NCBI GenBank assembly: GCA_964235945.1
Contig: CAXSDV010000085.1
Span: forward strand, 1 to 5,210
Direction of reading: 5' to 3'
DNA: 5,210 nucleotides
DNA from: JASLDZ01 sp964235945
Lineage (GTDB): Bacteria > Pseudomonadota > Alphaproteobacteria > Caulobacterales > Caulobacteraceae
Of the stretch, positions 1 to 4,896 are shown one piece after another; the first letter of the stretch is position 1; the number at the start of each line of letters is the position of its first letter. Below the pieces are notes generated by a model that was not told the origin of the DNA, ran no database searches, and worked only from the letters and a program-made list of their open reading frames with translations. Both the position numbers and the translations under genes were made by a program.

Positions 1-55
1 CGATCGTGCCGATGTTGCAGTGCGGCTTGTTGCGCTCGAACTTTTCCTTGGCCAT
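1..55 (-). CDS. tuf: Elongation factor Tu, N-terminal fragment (cut by window edge)
   Basis: EF-Tu is the GTPase that carries aminoacyl-tRNA to the ribosomal A site. Only 18 codons are present, translating to MAKEKFERNKPHCNIGTI, which is the nearly invariant EF-Tu N-terminus just before the P-loop (GHVDHGKT, outside the window). The ATG at 53-55 has a Shine-Dalgarno TGAGGT on the minus strand at 65-70, with a 9-nt spacer. It lies 42 nt downstream of tRNA-Gly on the same strand, matching the known tyrU-glyT-tufB arrangement, so it is probably transcribed with the tRNAs. Whether a second tuf copy exists cannot be seen here. Confidence 0.95.
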   Translation of the reverse strand, partial: MAKEKFERNKPHCNIGTI

Positions 56-64
56 GGCGGCTGT

Positions 65-70
65 ACCTCA
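65..70 (-). promoter_or_regulatory. Shine-Dalgarno of tuf
   Basis: TGAGGT on the minus strand, 9 nt before the tuf ATG. The rest of the 42-nt tRNA-Gly to tuf spacer is pyrimidine-rich on the minus strand and shows no promoter-like -35/-10 pair, so tuf probably depends on the upstream tRNA promoter. Confidence 0.7.
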
Positions 71-97
71 GGCGGAGACGGGGGAAGGGAGGGGGTT

Positions 98-171
98 TGG
101 AGCGGGTAGCGGGAATCGAACCCGCATCCTCAGCTTGGAAGGCTGCTGCACTACCACTGTGCTATACCCGC
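98..171 (-). tRNA. tRNA-Gly(UCC)
   Basis: The minus strand folds as a standard class I tRNA. The acceptor stem GCGGGTA/TACCCGC has 7 pairs, the D stem is GCAC/GTGC, and the T stem is GCGGG/CCCGC with loop TTCGATT. The anticodon loop is CTTCCAA, giving anticodon TCC (glycine). The discriminator is T and the 3' CCA is encoded (98-100). The outermost pair of the anticodon stem is a G-A mismatch. Of the flanking tRNAs it lies 72 nt downstream of tRNA-Tyr, and tuf follows it. Confidence 0.97.
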
Positions 172-193
172 GGGAAACGTCGACCGGCGCCCG

Positions 194-235
194 CCCGGTG
201 AGGCCGGGAGCGCGCCGTCGGGGCTCCTTTAGGAG
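194..235 (-). other. Spacer hairpins between tRNA-Tyr and tRNA-Gly
   Basis: The 72-nt spacer holds two short inverted repeats. One is CCCGG/CCGGG (194-198 and 204-208, 5-nt loop). The other is CTCC/GGAG (224-227 and 232-235, loop TTTA). They could help tRNA precursor processing, but in DNA this GC-rich short stems are common by chance. There is no U-tract after either stem, so they do not look like terminators. Confidence 0.3.
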
Positions 236-243
236 ATCGCGCG

Positions 244-328
244 TGGTGGGGGAAGCAGGACTCGAACCTGCGAAGGCTACGCCAGCGGATTTACAGTCCG
301 CCCCCTTTGCCGCTCGGGACATTCCCCC
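244..328 (-). tRNA. tRNA-Tyr(GUA)
   Basis: An 85-nt class II tRNA on the minus strand. The acceptor stem GGGGGAA/TTCCCCC has 7 pairs and the discriminator is A with CCA encoded (244-246). The anticodon loop is CTGTAAA with anticodon GTA (292-294), on stem GCGGA/TCCGC. A long variable arm (GGC-GTA-GCC) is present, as expected for bacterial tRNA-Tyr. The T stem is GCAGG/CCTGC with loop TTCGAGT. It is the first gene of the tRNA-Tyr, tRNA-Gly, tuf run, with about 100 nt of leader from the proposed promoter. Confidence 0.97.
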
Positions 329-343
329 AGCGCGTCGATCCCC

Positions 344-394
344 GGAGGCTGCGGCCTCCCTCACCTTCGCCGCGCACAGGTCGCCACGAAGGTG
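344..394 (-). other. Two stem-loops in the putative tRNA-Tyr leader
   Basis: Two perfect inverted repeats lie between the proposed promoter and tRNA-Tyr. CACCTTCG (362-369) pairs with CGAAGGTG (387-394) across 17 nt. GGAGGC (344-349) pairs with GCCTCC (354-359) across a tetraloop, 15 nt before the tRNA 5' end. They would fold in the leader of the tRNA precursor and might be RNase processing structures; the role is inferred. No uridine run follows, so these do not look like intrinsic terminators in either direction. Confidence 0.35.
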
Positions 395-433
395 TAGGGA
401 AGGCGGAACGGCAGGCCCCGGAACGGAGCGCGT

Positions 434-462
434 TGTATATTGTCCCCTCCCCACGAACGCAA
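434..462 (-). promoter_or_regulatory. Putative sigma70-type promoter for tRNA-Tyr/tRNA-Gly/tuf
   Basis: On the minus strand, TTGCGT (457-462) is separated by exactly 17 nt from TATACA (434-439). It is followed by a GC-rich discriminator (ACGCGC), typical of stringently controlled stable-RNA promoters. The start would be near 427, giving a leader of about 100 nt before tRNA-Tyr. The -35 box matches consensus at 3 of 6 bases and the -10 box at 4 of 6. The element overlaps the first codons of rlmB on the other strand. It is a prediction from the sequence only. Confidence 0.45.
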
Positions 463-1281
463 CCTTCCGACAGGCGGCCCGCCGCGACGGCCCGACCGGC
501 GGGGGCCCGGCCCCCGCCGCCGCCGCACGGAGGCGGGCGACGGCGAGTGGCTGTGGGGCGTCCACGCGGTGGAGGCGGCGCTGGCCAACCCCGACCGCAC
601 CTTGCTGCGCCTCGCCTGCACCGCCGACCGCGCCCCGGCGCTGGAGCGCCTCTTGTCCGAGCGGGGCGAGGCGGCCGGCGTGCGGCTGGAGGCGACGGAC
701 GCGGGCGAGGTGGGCCGCCTGCTGCCGCCGGGCGCGGCCCACCAGGGCGTGGCCCTGCGTGCGGAGCCGCTGGAAGGCGCCGACCTCGACGCGATCGCCG
801 CGCGGCCCCACGGCGTGATCCTGTTGCTCGACGGAGTGACCGATCCGCAGAACGTGGGGGCGATCCTGCGCTCGGCCCAGGCTTTCGGGGCGCGGGGCGT
901 GGTGATGCAGGACCGCCGCGCCCCGCCCCTGGCCGGGGCGGCGGCCAAGGCGGCGGCGGGCGCGGTGGAGCGGCTGCCGGTGGCCCGGGTGGTCAATCTG
1001 TCGCGCGCCCTGGACCGGCTGGCGGACCTGGGCTGGCGCGCGGTGGGCCTGTCGGGCGCGGCCGACCCGCCGCTGGAGGCGGTGCTGGACGGCGGCCCCA
1101 CCGTGCTGGTGCTGGGATCGGAGGGCGACGGCCTGCGACGGCTGGTGGCCGAGCACTGCGACGCCCTGGCGCGCATCGGCATGCCCGGCGGGATGGAGAG
1201 CCTCAACGTGGGGGCCGCGGCGGCCGTCTCCCTCTACGCCGCCTCCCGGGCGACGGCCGATCGTGGGACGGCCGATCGTGG
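440..1281 (+). CDS. rlmB: 23S rRNA (guanosine(2251)-2'-O)-methyltransferase RlmB, 3' end lost in assembly gap
   Basis: A SPOUT-class (SpoU/TrmH family) methyltransferase that uses S-adenosylmethionine to methylate the ribose of G2251 in the 23S rRNA P-loop. About residues 1-33 are an Arg/Pro-rich basic tail. Residues 38-110 form the substrate-binding domain (WLWGVHAVEAAL to HQGVALRAEP). The catalytic knot follows: motif 1 NVGAILR (138-144), motif 2 VLGSEGDGLRR (224-234, E228), and motif 3 IGMPGGMESLNVGAAAAVSL (from 246, with S254 and N256). The start is TTG at 440: the frame has a TAG at 395-397 and no later usable start before the conserved GVHAVEAAL. A GGAG lies at 425-428. By family comparison the protein should end near residue 270-275; the visible codons after that are a 15-bp repeat and the stop is not seen. 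rlmB versus another TrmH paralog is judged from the HQG and motif pattern and the locus. Confidence 0.9.
1252..1281 (+). repeat. Two perfect 15-bp tandem repeats abutting the gap
   Basis: GACGGCCGATCGTGG occurs twice head to tail (1252-1266 and 1267-1281), and the second copy ends exactly at the first N. In the rlmB frame each unit encodes TADRG. This follows the last conserved RlmB residues, so it could be the start of a longer tandem array that broke the assembly, or an artefact of contig-end assembly. Confidence 0.85.
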
Positions 1282-1381
1282 NNNNNNNNNNNNNNNNNNN
1301 NNNNNNNNNNNNNNNNNNNNNNNNNNNNNNNNNNNNNNNNNNNNNNNNNNNNNNNNNNNNNNNNNNNNNNNNNNNNNNNNN
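1282..1381. other. Assembly gap, 100 N
   Basis: Exactly 100 undetermined bases, the conventional placeholder for a scaffold gap of unknown length. The rlmB stop codon and the start of the following protein lie inside it, and other genes may too. The open frame that appears to run from 440 to 1867 through the gap is therefore not a real fusion. Confidence 0.97.
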
Positions 1382-1867
1382 TTCGAGGCGGGCAAGGCGG
1401 CCGCCGTCACCCTGACCGTGCCCGCGGGCTTCGCCGACACCCTGCGCACCGAAGCGGGGCGGCTGGCCCTGTCGGACGACGCGGCCTCGGCCAACCTCAC
1501 CGCCCGGCTGGCGGGCGACGGCTACACCGTGCTGCCCGGGGACGCTCAGGCGCAGCCCCTGCAGGCGGGCCAGCCCACGCGGTTCCAGTGGACGGTGACC
1601 GCCGAGCCCCACGCGCGCGGCCCCTTGCAGGCGCAGGTGGGCGCGAGCCTGCTGGGCGGCGGGGCCGACCAGTTGGACCTGGGCGCCGTCAAAGCCCCGC
1701 CTTCCGGCGCGGGCATGGGCTGGCGCGCGGTGGGCGGGGGTCTGCTGGCCCTGCTCGGCGTGCTGGCCGTGGCCCTGTTCGCGCGCAACCGCGACCGGCG
1801 CGACGCCGCCCCCGCCGAGGTTCGCCGGCCGCGACCGTTCGACATGACCGGCGGCCCGCGCGCCTGA
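1382..1867 (+). CDS. C-terminal part of an unidentified membrane-anchored protein (5' end lost in gap)
   Basis: I do not recognise the family. The visible 161 residues begin mid-domain (FEAGKAAAVTLTVPAGFADT) and end at TGA 1865-1867. Residues 1-105 look like a beta-rich extracytoplasmic domain, with alternating hydrophobics such as ARLAGDGYTVLPG and TRFQWTVTAEP, followed by a repeated-Gly turn (LLGGGADQLDLG). Residues about 113-134 form one membrane helix (GWRAVGGGLLALLGVLAVAL). It is followed by an Arg-rich tail (ARNRDRR onward), so the positive-inside rule puts the C-terminus in the cytoplasm. The N-terminus, probably with a signal peptide or more domains, is in the gap. The sequence has nothing of the SPOUT fold and is not part of RlmB. 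The gene converges on metG. Confidence 0.7.
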   Translation, partial: FEAGKAAAVTLTVPAGFADTLRTEAGRLALSDDAASANLTARLAGDGYTVLPGDAQAQPLQAGQPTRFQWTVTAEPHARGPLQAQVGASLLGGGADQLDLGAVKAPPSGAGMGWRAVGGGLLALLGVLAVALFARNRDRRDAAPAEVRRPRPFDMTGGPRA

Positions 1868-1874
1868 CGACGGC

Positions 1875-1893
1875 GGGGCGGCGCGTCCGCCTC
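1875..1893. terminator. Possible hairpin between convergent genes
   Basis: GGCGG (1877-1881) pairs with CCGCC (1887-1891) over a 5-nt loop, and one G-T and one G-C pair extend the stem outward to 7 pairs. It sits in the 24-bp space between the two convergent stop codons and touches the metG stop. There is no T-run on either side, so evidence for termination is weak. Confidence 0.2.
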
Positions 1894-3622
1894 AGCCGGC
1901 CTCGCCCTCCCCGCCGCCGCCGAAGCGTTCGGCCCAGGCGGCGAGCTGGGCGTCGTCCACCTTGCGGAACAGCACGTCCGGCGCGCGCACGGGCCGACCG
2001 GGCTCGACAAGGGACAGCTCGGTCGCGGCGTCCGCCGTGGGCCACCCCCCCGGCGCGGCCTGGCCCAGCGCCTGGGCCACCACCGCGCAGGTGAACGGCA
2101 GCACGGGCGCGCTGACCCGGGCGAACAGCGCCACGAGGTTCAGCCCGGTGCGCACCACCACCGCCGCGCGCTCGCGATCGGTCTTGATCGCCGTCCAGGG
2201 CGCGGCCTCCGTCAGGTACTCGTTGCCGAGCACCCAGATCGCGCGCAGCGCCTGGGCGGCCTTGCGCACTTCGAAGGCCTCCATCTGCGCGGTGAGGTCC
2301 TCCAGCCGCGCGGACAGGTCGGCGTGGAGCCGGTGCTCCAGCGGGCCCGGCTCGCCGCCCGCGGGCACGACGCCGTCGAAGCGGGTTTCGGCGAACTTCA
2401 GGATACGGTTGACGAAGTTGCCGAACACGTCGGCCAAGTCCTTGTTCACCGCGCCCTGGAACTGTTCCCAGGTGAAGGCGGAGTCCGACCCTTCCGGCGC
2501 GTTGGCGGTCAGGTACCAGCGCCAGCAGTCGGCGGGCAGCAGCTCCAGCGCCTGGTCCATGAACACGCCGCGGTTCATGGAGGTGGAGAACTTGCCGCCA
2601 TACCAGTTGAGCCAGTTGAAGCTCTTGAGCACGTCCACGCTCTTCCAGGGCTCTTCGGAACCCAGCAGGGTGGCGATGAAGCTCACCGCATGGAACGCGA
2701 CGTTGTCCTTGCCCATGACCTGGACGTAGGTCACGTCGTCGGCCCCGGCGTCCGTGCGCCACCAGCGCTCCCAGGCCTCGTCGCCCGCGTCGTGGCCTTG
2801 GGCCCACTCGGCGGTCGCCCCGATGTACTCGATGGGGGCGTCGAACCAGACGTAGAACACCTTCTCCTCGAAGCCCGGGCGCGGGAAGCCGCCCTGGAGC
2901 ACGGGCACGCCCCAGGCCAGGTCGCGCGTCACCCCGCGGTCGATCAGCCCCTCGTCCAGGTGCTTGTAGGCGATGGAGCGGGTCAGCGCGGGGAAGCGCG
3001 GCTTGGAGTCGACCCAGGCGCGGATGCGCTCGGCCATCCGCGTCTGCAACAGGTAGAGGTGGCGCGTGTCGCGCATCTCGAGATCGGTGGAGCCGGAGAT
3101 CACCGAGCGCGGGGCGATCAGCTCCACCGGGTCGAGCAGCGAGCCGCAGTTGTCGCACTGGTCGCCCCGGGCGCGGTCGTAGCCGCACACCGGGCAGGTC
3201 CCCTCCACGTAGCGGTCGGGCAGGAAGCGGCCGTCCGCGCGCGAGTAGATCATCCGGTCCACCCGCTCCTCCAACAGGCCGTTCGCCTCCAGGCGCTCGG
3301 CGAAGTGCTGGGTGAGGCGCGCGTTCTGCGGCGAGGAGGAGCGGCCGAACCAGTCCCAGGACAGGCCGAACGCCTCCCCCAGGCGTCGCTGCACCGCGTG
3401 CTGCTCGTCGCAGTAGGTCCGCACGTCCTGGCCGGCGGCGGTTGCGGCGAGTTCGGCGGGGGTGCCGTGCTCGTCGGTGGCGCAGATGTAGAGCACCTCG
3501 TGGCCGCGGGCGCGCTGGAAGCGCGCGAACACGTCCGCCGGCAGCATGGAGCCCGCCAGGTTGCCCAGGTGCTTGACCCCGTTGATGTAGGGCAGGGCGG
3601 AGGTGACGAGGATGCGGGCCAT
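1892..3622 (-). CDS. metG: Methionyl-tRNA synthetase
   Basis: A class I aminoacyl-tRNA synthetase charging tRNA-Met with methionine in the cytoplasm; essential for initiation and elongation. The protein has 576 residues. The Rossmann catalytic domain opens with RILVTSALPYINGVKHLGN, whose HLGN (18-21) is the HIGH signature. A zinc knuckle with C143, C146, C156 and C159 (CPVC, CDNC) interrupts it. FYVWFDAPIEYIG (256-268) is a conserved MetRS segment. KFSTS (344-348) is the KMSKS loop, with the second lysine replaced. The helical anticodon-binding domain follows (NFVNRIL, about 395 onward). There is no C-terminal EMAPII-like tRNA-binding domain, unlike the roughly 675-residue E. coli enzyme, so the form is the shorter one. 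The four-cysteine knuckle places it with the E. coli-like MetG1 type. The ATG at 3620-3622 fits the family N-terminus; no strong Shine-Dalgarno is visible, only a GAG near -7. It is 51 nt downstream of tRNA-Thr. Confidence 0.96.
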   Translation of the reverse strand: MARILVTSALPYINGVKHLGNLAGSMLPADVFARFQRARGHEVLYICATDEHGTPAELAATAAGQDVRTYCDEQHAVQRRLGEAFGLSWDWFGRSSSPQNARLTQHFAERLEANGLLEERVDRMIYSRADGRFLPDRYVEGTCPVCGYDRARGDQCDNCGSLLDPVELIAPRSVISGSTDLEMRDTRHLYLLQTRMAERIRAWVDSKPRFPALTRSIAYKHLDEGLIDRGVTRDLAWGVPVLQGGFPRPGFEEKVFYVWFDAPIEYIGATAEWAQGHDAGDEAWERWWRTDAGADDVTYVQVMGKDNVAFHAVSFIATLLGSEEPWKSVDVLKSFNWLNWYGGKFSTSMNRGVFMDQALELLPADCWRWYLTANAPEGSDSAFTWEQFQGAVNKDLADVFGNFVNRILKFAETRFDGVVPAGGEPGPLEHRLHADLSARLEDLTAQMEAFEVRKAAQALRAIWVLGNEYLTEAAPWTAIKTDRERAAVVVRTGLNLVALFARVSAPVLPFTCAVVAQALGQAAPGGWPTADAATELSLVEPGRPVRAPDVLFRKVDDAQLAAWAERFGGGGEGEAG

Positions 3623-3676
3623 GTCGCTCGGGGCTTGAGGGCGGCTGGGGCGCTGAGGCGGCGCGCACGGGAACGG

Positions 3677-3749
3677 TGCCGGCTGAGGGGCTCGAACCCC
3701 CGACCTTCGGTTTACAAAACCGCTGCTCTACCAGCTGAGCTAAGCCGGC
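3677..3749 (-). tRNA. tRNA-Thr(UGU), CCA not encoded
   Basis: A class I tRNA of 73 nt on the minus strand. The acceptor stem is GCCGGCT/AGCCGGC, the D stem GCTC/GAGC, the anticodon stem GCGGT/ACCGA with loop TTTGTAA (anticodon TGT, 3714-3716), and the T stem GGGGG/CCCTC with loop TTCGAGC. The outermost anticodon-stem pair is G-A. The discriminator is A at 3677, but the next bases on the minus strand are CCG (3676-3674) rather than CCA. The other two tRNAs here encode CCA. It lies 14 nt after the transporter stop codon and 51 nt before metG. Confidence 0.96.
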
Positions 3750-3762
3750 GCCGCAACCCGAG

Positions 3763-3792
3763 CTTATGCCCGCTGGGGGCCGCCGGATGCAA
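3763..3792 (-). promoter_or_regulatory. Putative promoter for tRNA-Thr (and metG) inside the transporter 3' end
   Basis: On the minus strand TTGCAT (3787-3792) is 18 nt from CATAAG (3763-3768), and the predicted start near 3756 is about 7 nt before the tRNA 5' end. That is a suitable distance for a tRNA gene. The TAA stop of the transporter gene (3764-3766) lies within the -10 box. Matches to consensus are 3 of 6 and 4 of 6. The -35 begins TTGC, as does the one proposed for tRNA-Tyr. Confidence 0.4.
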
Positions 3793-4747
3793 CGTCCGCC
3801 ACCCGCGCCGCCGGGTCTTCGGCGCGGGCCGAGACCGGGTCGGCGGCCCCGGCCGCCGAGGGCCGGAAGTAGACGCGGGCGATGCGCGGGTCGGCCTCGC
3901 GCACCCGCGCGGTGATCTCCTGCGCCACCGTCTCCAACTGGTGGCCGGCCTCGATCCCCAGCGTCACGCACACGAGGATGCTGTTCGGGCCGAGGTGGAG
4001 GGTGGCGACCTCCGGCTCGCCGGTGACGGCGTGGTGGCCGTCCACCGCCCCGCGCACCGCCTCGACCACCCGCGGCGAGGCCGCCTCGCCGGCGATCAGG
4101 CTGCGCGTCTCGTTGGCCAGGGCCAGGGCCACGCCCATGAGCAGCACGCCGATGGCGATGGAGGCCGCGCCGTCCGCCCACGGAAGGTGAAGGACGGACT
4201 GACCCGCCACGCCCAGCGCCGCGAACAGGAGGCCGATCAGCGCCGCCCCGTCCTCCATCAGGGTGACGATCAGGCTCGGGTCCTTGCTGACCTGGAGGAA
4301 GCGCAGCAGGCCGATGCGCCCGCGCGTCAAGCGGCGCGACTCGCGCACGCTCACGAGGAAGGTCGAGCCCTCGAAAACGAACGAAATCCCCAGAACGAGG
4401 TAGTTGACCCAGGGTCGGTGGATCTCGGACGGGCGGCTGAGCTTGTGCCACCCCTCGTAGGCGGAGAAGGCCCCGCCCAGCAGGAACACCATCAGCGCCA
4501 CGGTGAACGACCAGAAGTAGATCTCCAGCCCGTGGCCGAACGGGTGGCTGCGGTTCGGCGGCCGGGCGCTGCGCGCCTGGCCCACCAGCAGCATGACCTG
4601 GTCGAGGGTGTCGACCAGGCTGTGCACCCCTTCCGTCATCATGGCGGTGGAGCGGGTGAGCGCGGCGGCGGTGAACTTCACCACGGCGATGGCGAGATTG
4701 CCCGCCAGGGCGGCGTAGACGACGAACTTGGATCCCTGCTCGGCCAA
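3764..4747 (-). CDS. Cation diffusion facilitator family transporter
   Basis: An inner-membrane divalent metal/H+ antiporter of the CDF family, expected to export Zn2+, Fe2+ or Mn2+; the metal cannot be assigned. Of 327 residues, about 1-215 hold six membrane helices and about 225-297 the cytoplasmic ferredoxin-like C-terminal domain (VVEAVRGAVDG to RIARVYFRPS). TM2 carries the metal-site motif H42-x3-D46 (EGVHSLVDTLDQ), and HPFGHG (68-73) is the conserved intracellular loop. TM5 has MEDGAALIG (E165, D166), with threonine or other residues where FieF-type proteins have His in HxxxD. This resembles the SLC30A9/ZnT9-like branch as I recall it. A poorly conserved Ala-rich tail of about 30 residues ends the protein. 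The TTG start (4745-4747) is supported by GGGGGAG on the minus strand about 8 nt upstream and by the family N-terminus (KFVVYAALAGNLAIAVVKF). Confidence 0.92.
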   Translation of the reverse strand: MAEQGSKFVVYAALAGNLAIAVVKFTAAALTRSTAMMTEGVHSLVDTLDQVMLLVGQARSARPPNRSHPFGHGLEIYFWSFTVALMVFLLGGAFSAYEGWHKLSRPSEIHRPWVNYLVLGISFVFEGSTFLVSVRESRRLTRGRIGLLRFLQVSKDPSLIVTLMEDGAALIGLLFAALGVAGQSVLHLPWADGAASIAIGVLLMGVALALANETRSLIAGEAASPRVVEAVRGAVDGHHAVTGEPEVATLHLGPNSILVCVTLGIEAGHQLETVAQEITARVREADPRIARVYFRPSAAGAADPVSARAEDPAARVADVASGGPQRA

Positions 4748-4896
4748 ACCGCGTCTCCCCCGCCGCGCTTGAACGGGCGGAACAGTCCGCCGTTGCGCCC
4801 GGCGGGACGCCGGAGCTGCGGCTTGCGCGCCGGCGTCTCGCGCGGCGGCGCGTCCCGGCCTAGATAGGCGACCCTCCCGCTCCCTCCGGACGTCCA
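4748..4896. promoter_or_regulatory. Divergent intergenic region with three inverted repeats
   Basis: This 149-bp stretch separates the transporter gene (minus) from the adenylation-domain gene (plus) and should hold both promoters. No convincing -35/-10 pair was found; a weak -10-like TAGATA (4861-4866) faces right. Perfect inverted repeats are GGCGGA/TCCGCC (4776-4781, 4786-4791, 4-nt loop), CCGGCG/CGCCGG (4799-4804, 4808-4813, 3-nt loop), and GACGCCGG/CCGGCGTC (4806-4813, 4830-4837, 16-nt spacer). The last two share one arm and exclude each other as RNA structures. An operator or leader structure is possible, but GC-rich DNA produces such stems easily. Confidence 0.4.
4753..4759 (-). promoter_or_regulatory. 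Shine-Dalgarno supporting the TTG start of the transporter
   Basis: A purine-rich GGGGGAG-type stretch on the minus strand just upstream of the TTG. No ATG or GTG in this frame lies in the useful upstream range, so this site decides the start. Confidence 0.5.

Noticed and set aside
436..441. TATATT as a plus-strand -10 box for rlmB
   Set aside because: A start from it would fall near 448, after the only plausible rlmB start codon, and no -35 is visible 17 nt upstream. The minus-strand reading fits better.
68..1612. 514-residue minus-strand frame running through two tRNAs and the gap
   Set aside because: It is antisense to rlmB, reads through tRNA-Gly and tRNA-Tyr, and is joined artificially by N bases.
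307..2094. 595-residue plus-strand frame
   Set aside because: It is a frame-shifted shadow of rlmB and the post-gap protein, almost all Arg/Gly/Pro/Ala, and it continues into the 3' end of metG.
1689..4451. 920-residue minus-strand open frame
   Set aside because: It is in a shifted frame relative to metG and the transporter and crosses tRNA-Thr. It is Arg/Gly/Pro-rich with no recognisable domain.
2324..4867. 847-residue plus-strand open frame across metG, tRNA-Thr and the transporter
   Set aside because: It is antisense to two well-recognised genes and runs through a tRNA. The composition is His/Val/Gly/Arg-rich with no domain, as expected for a shadow frame in GC-rich DNA.
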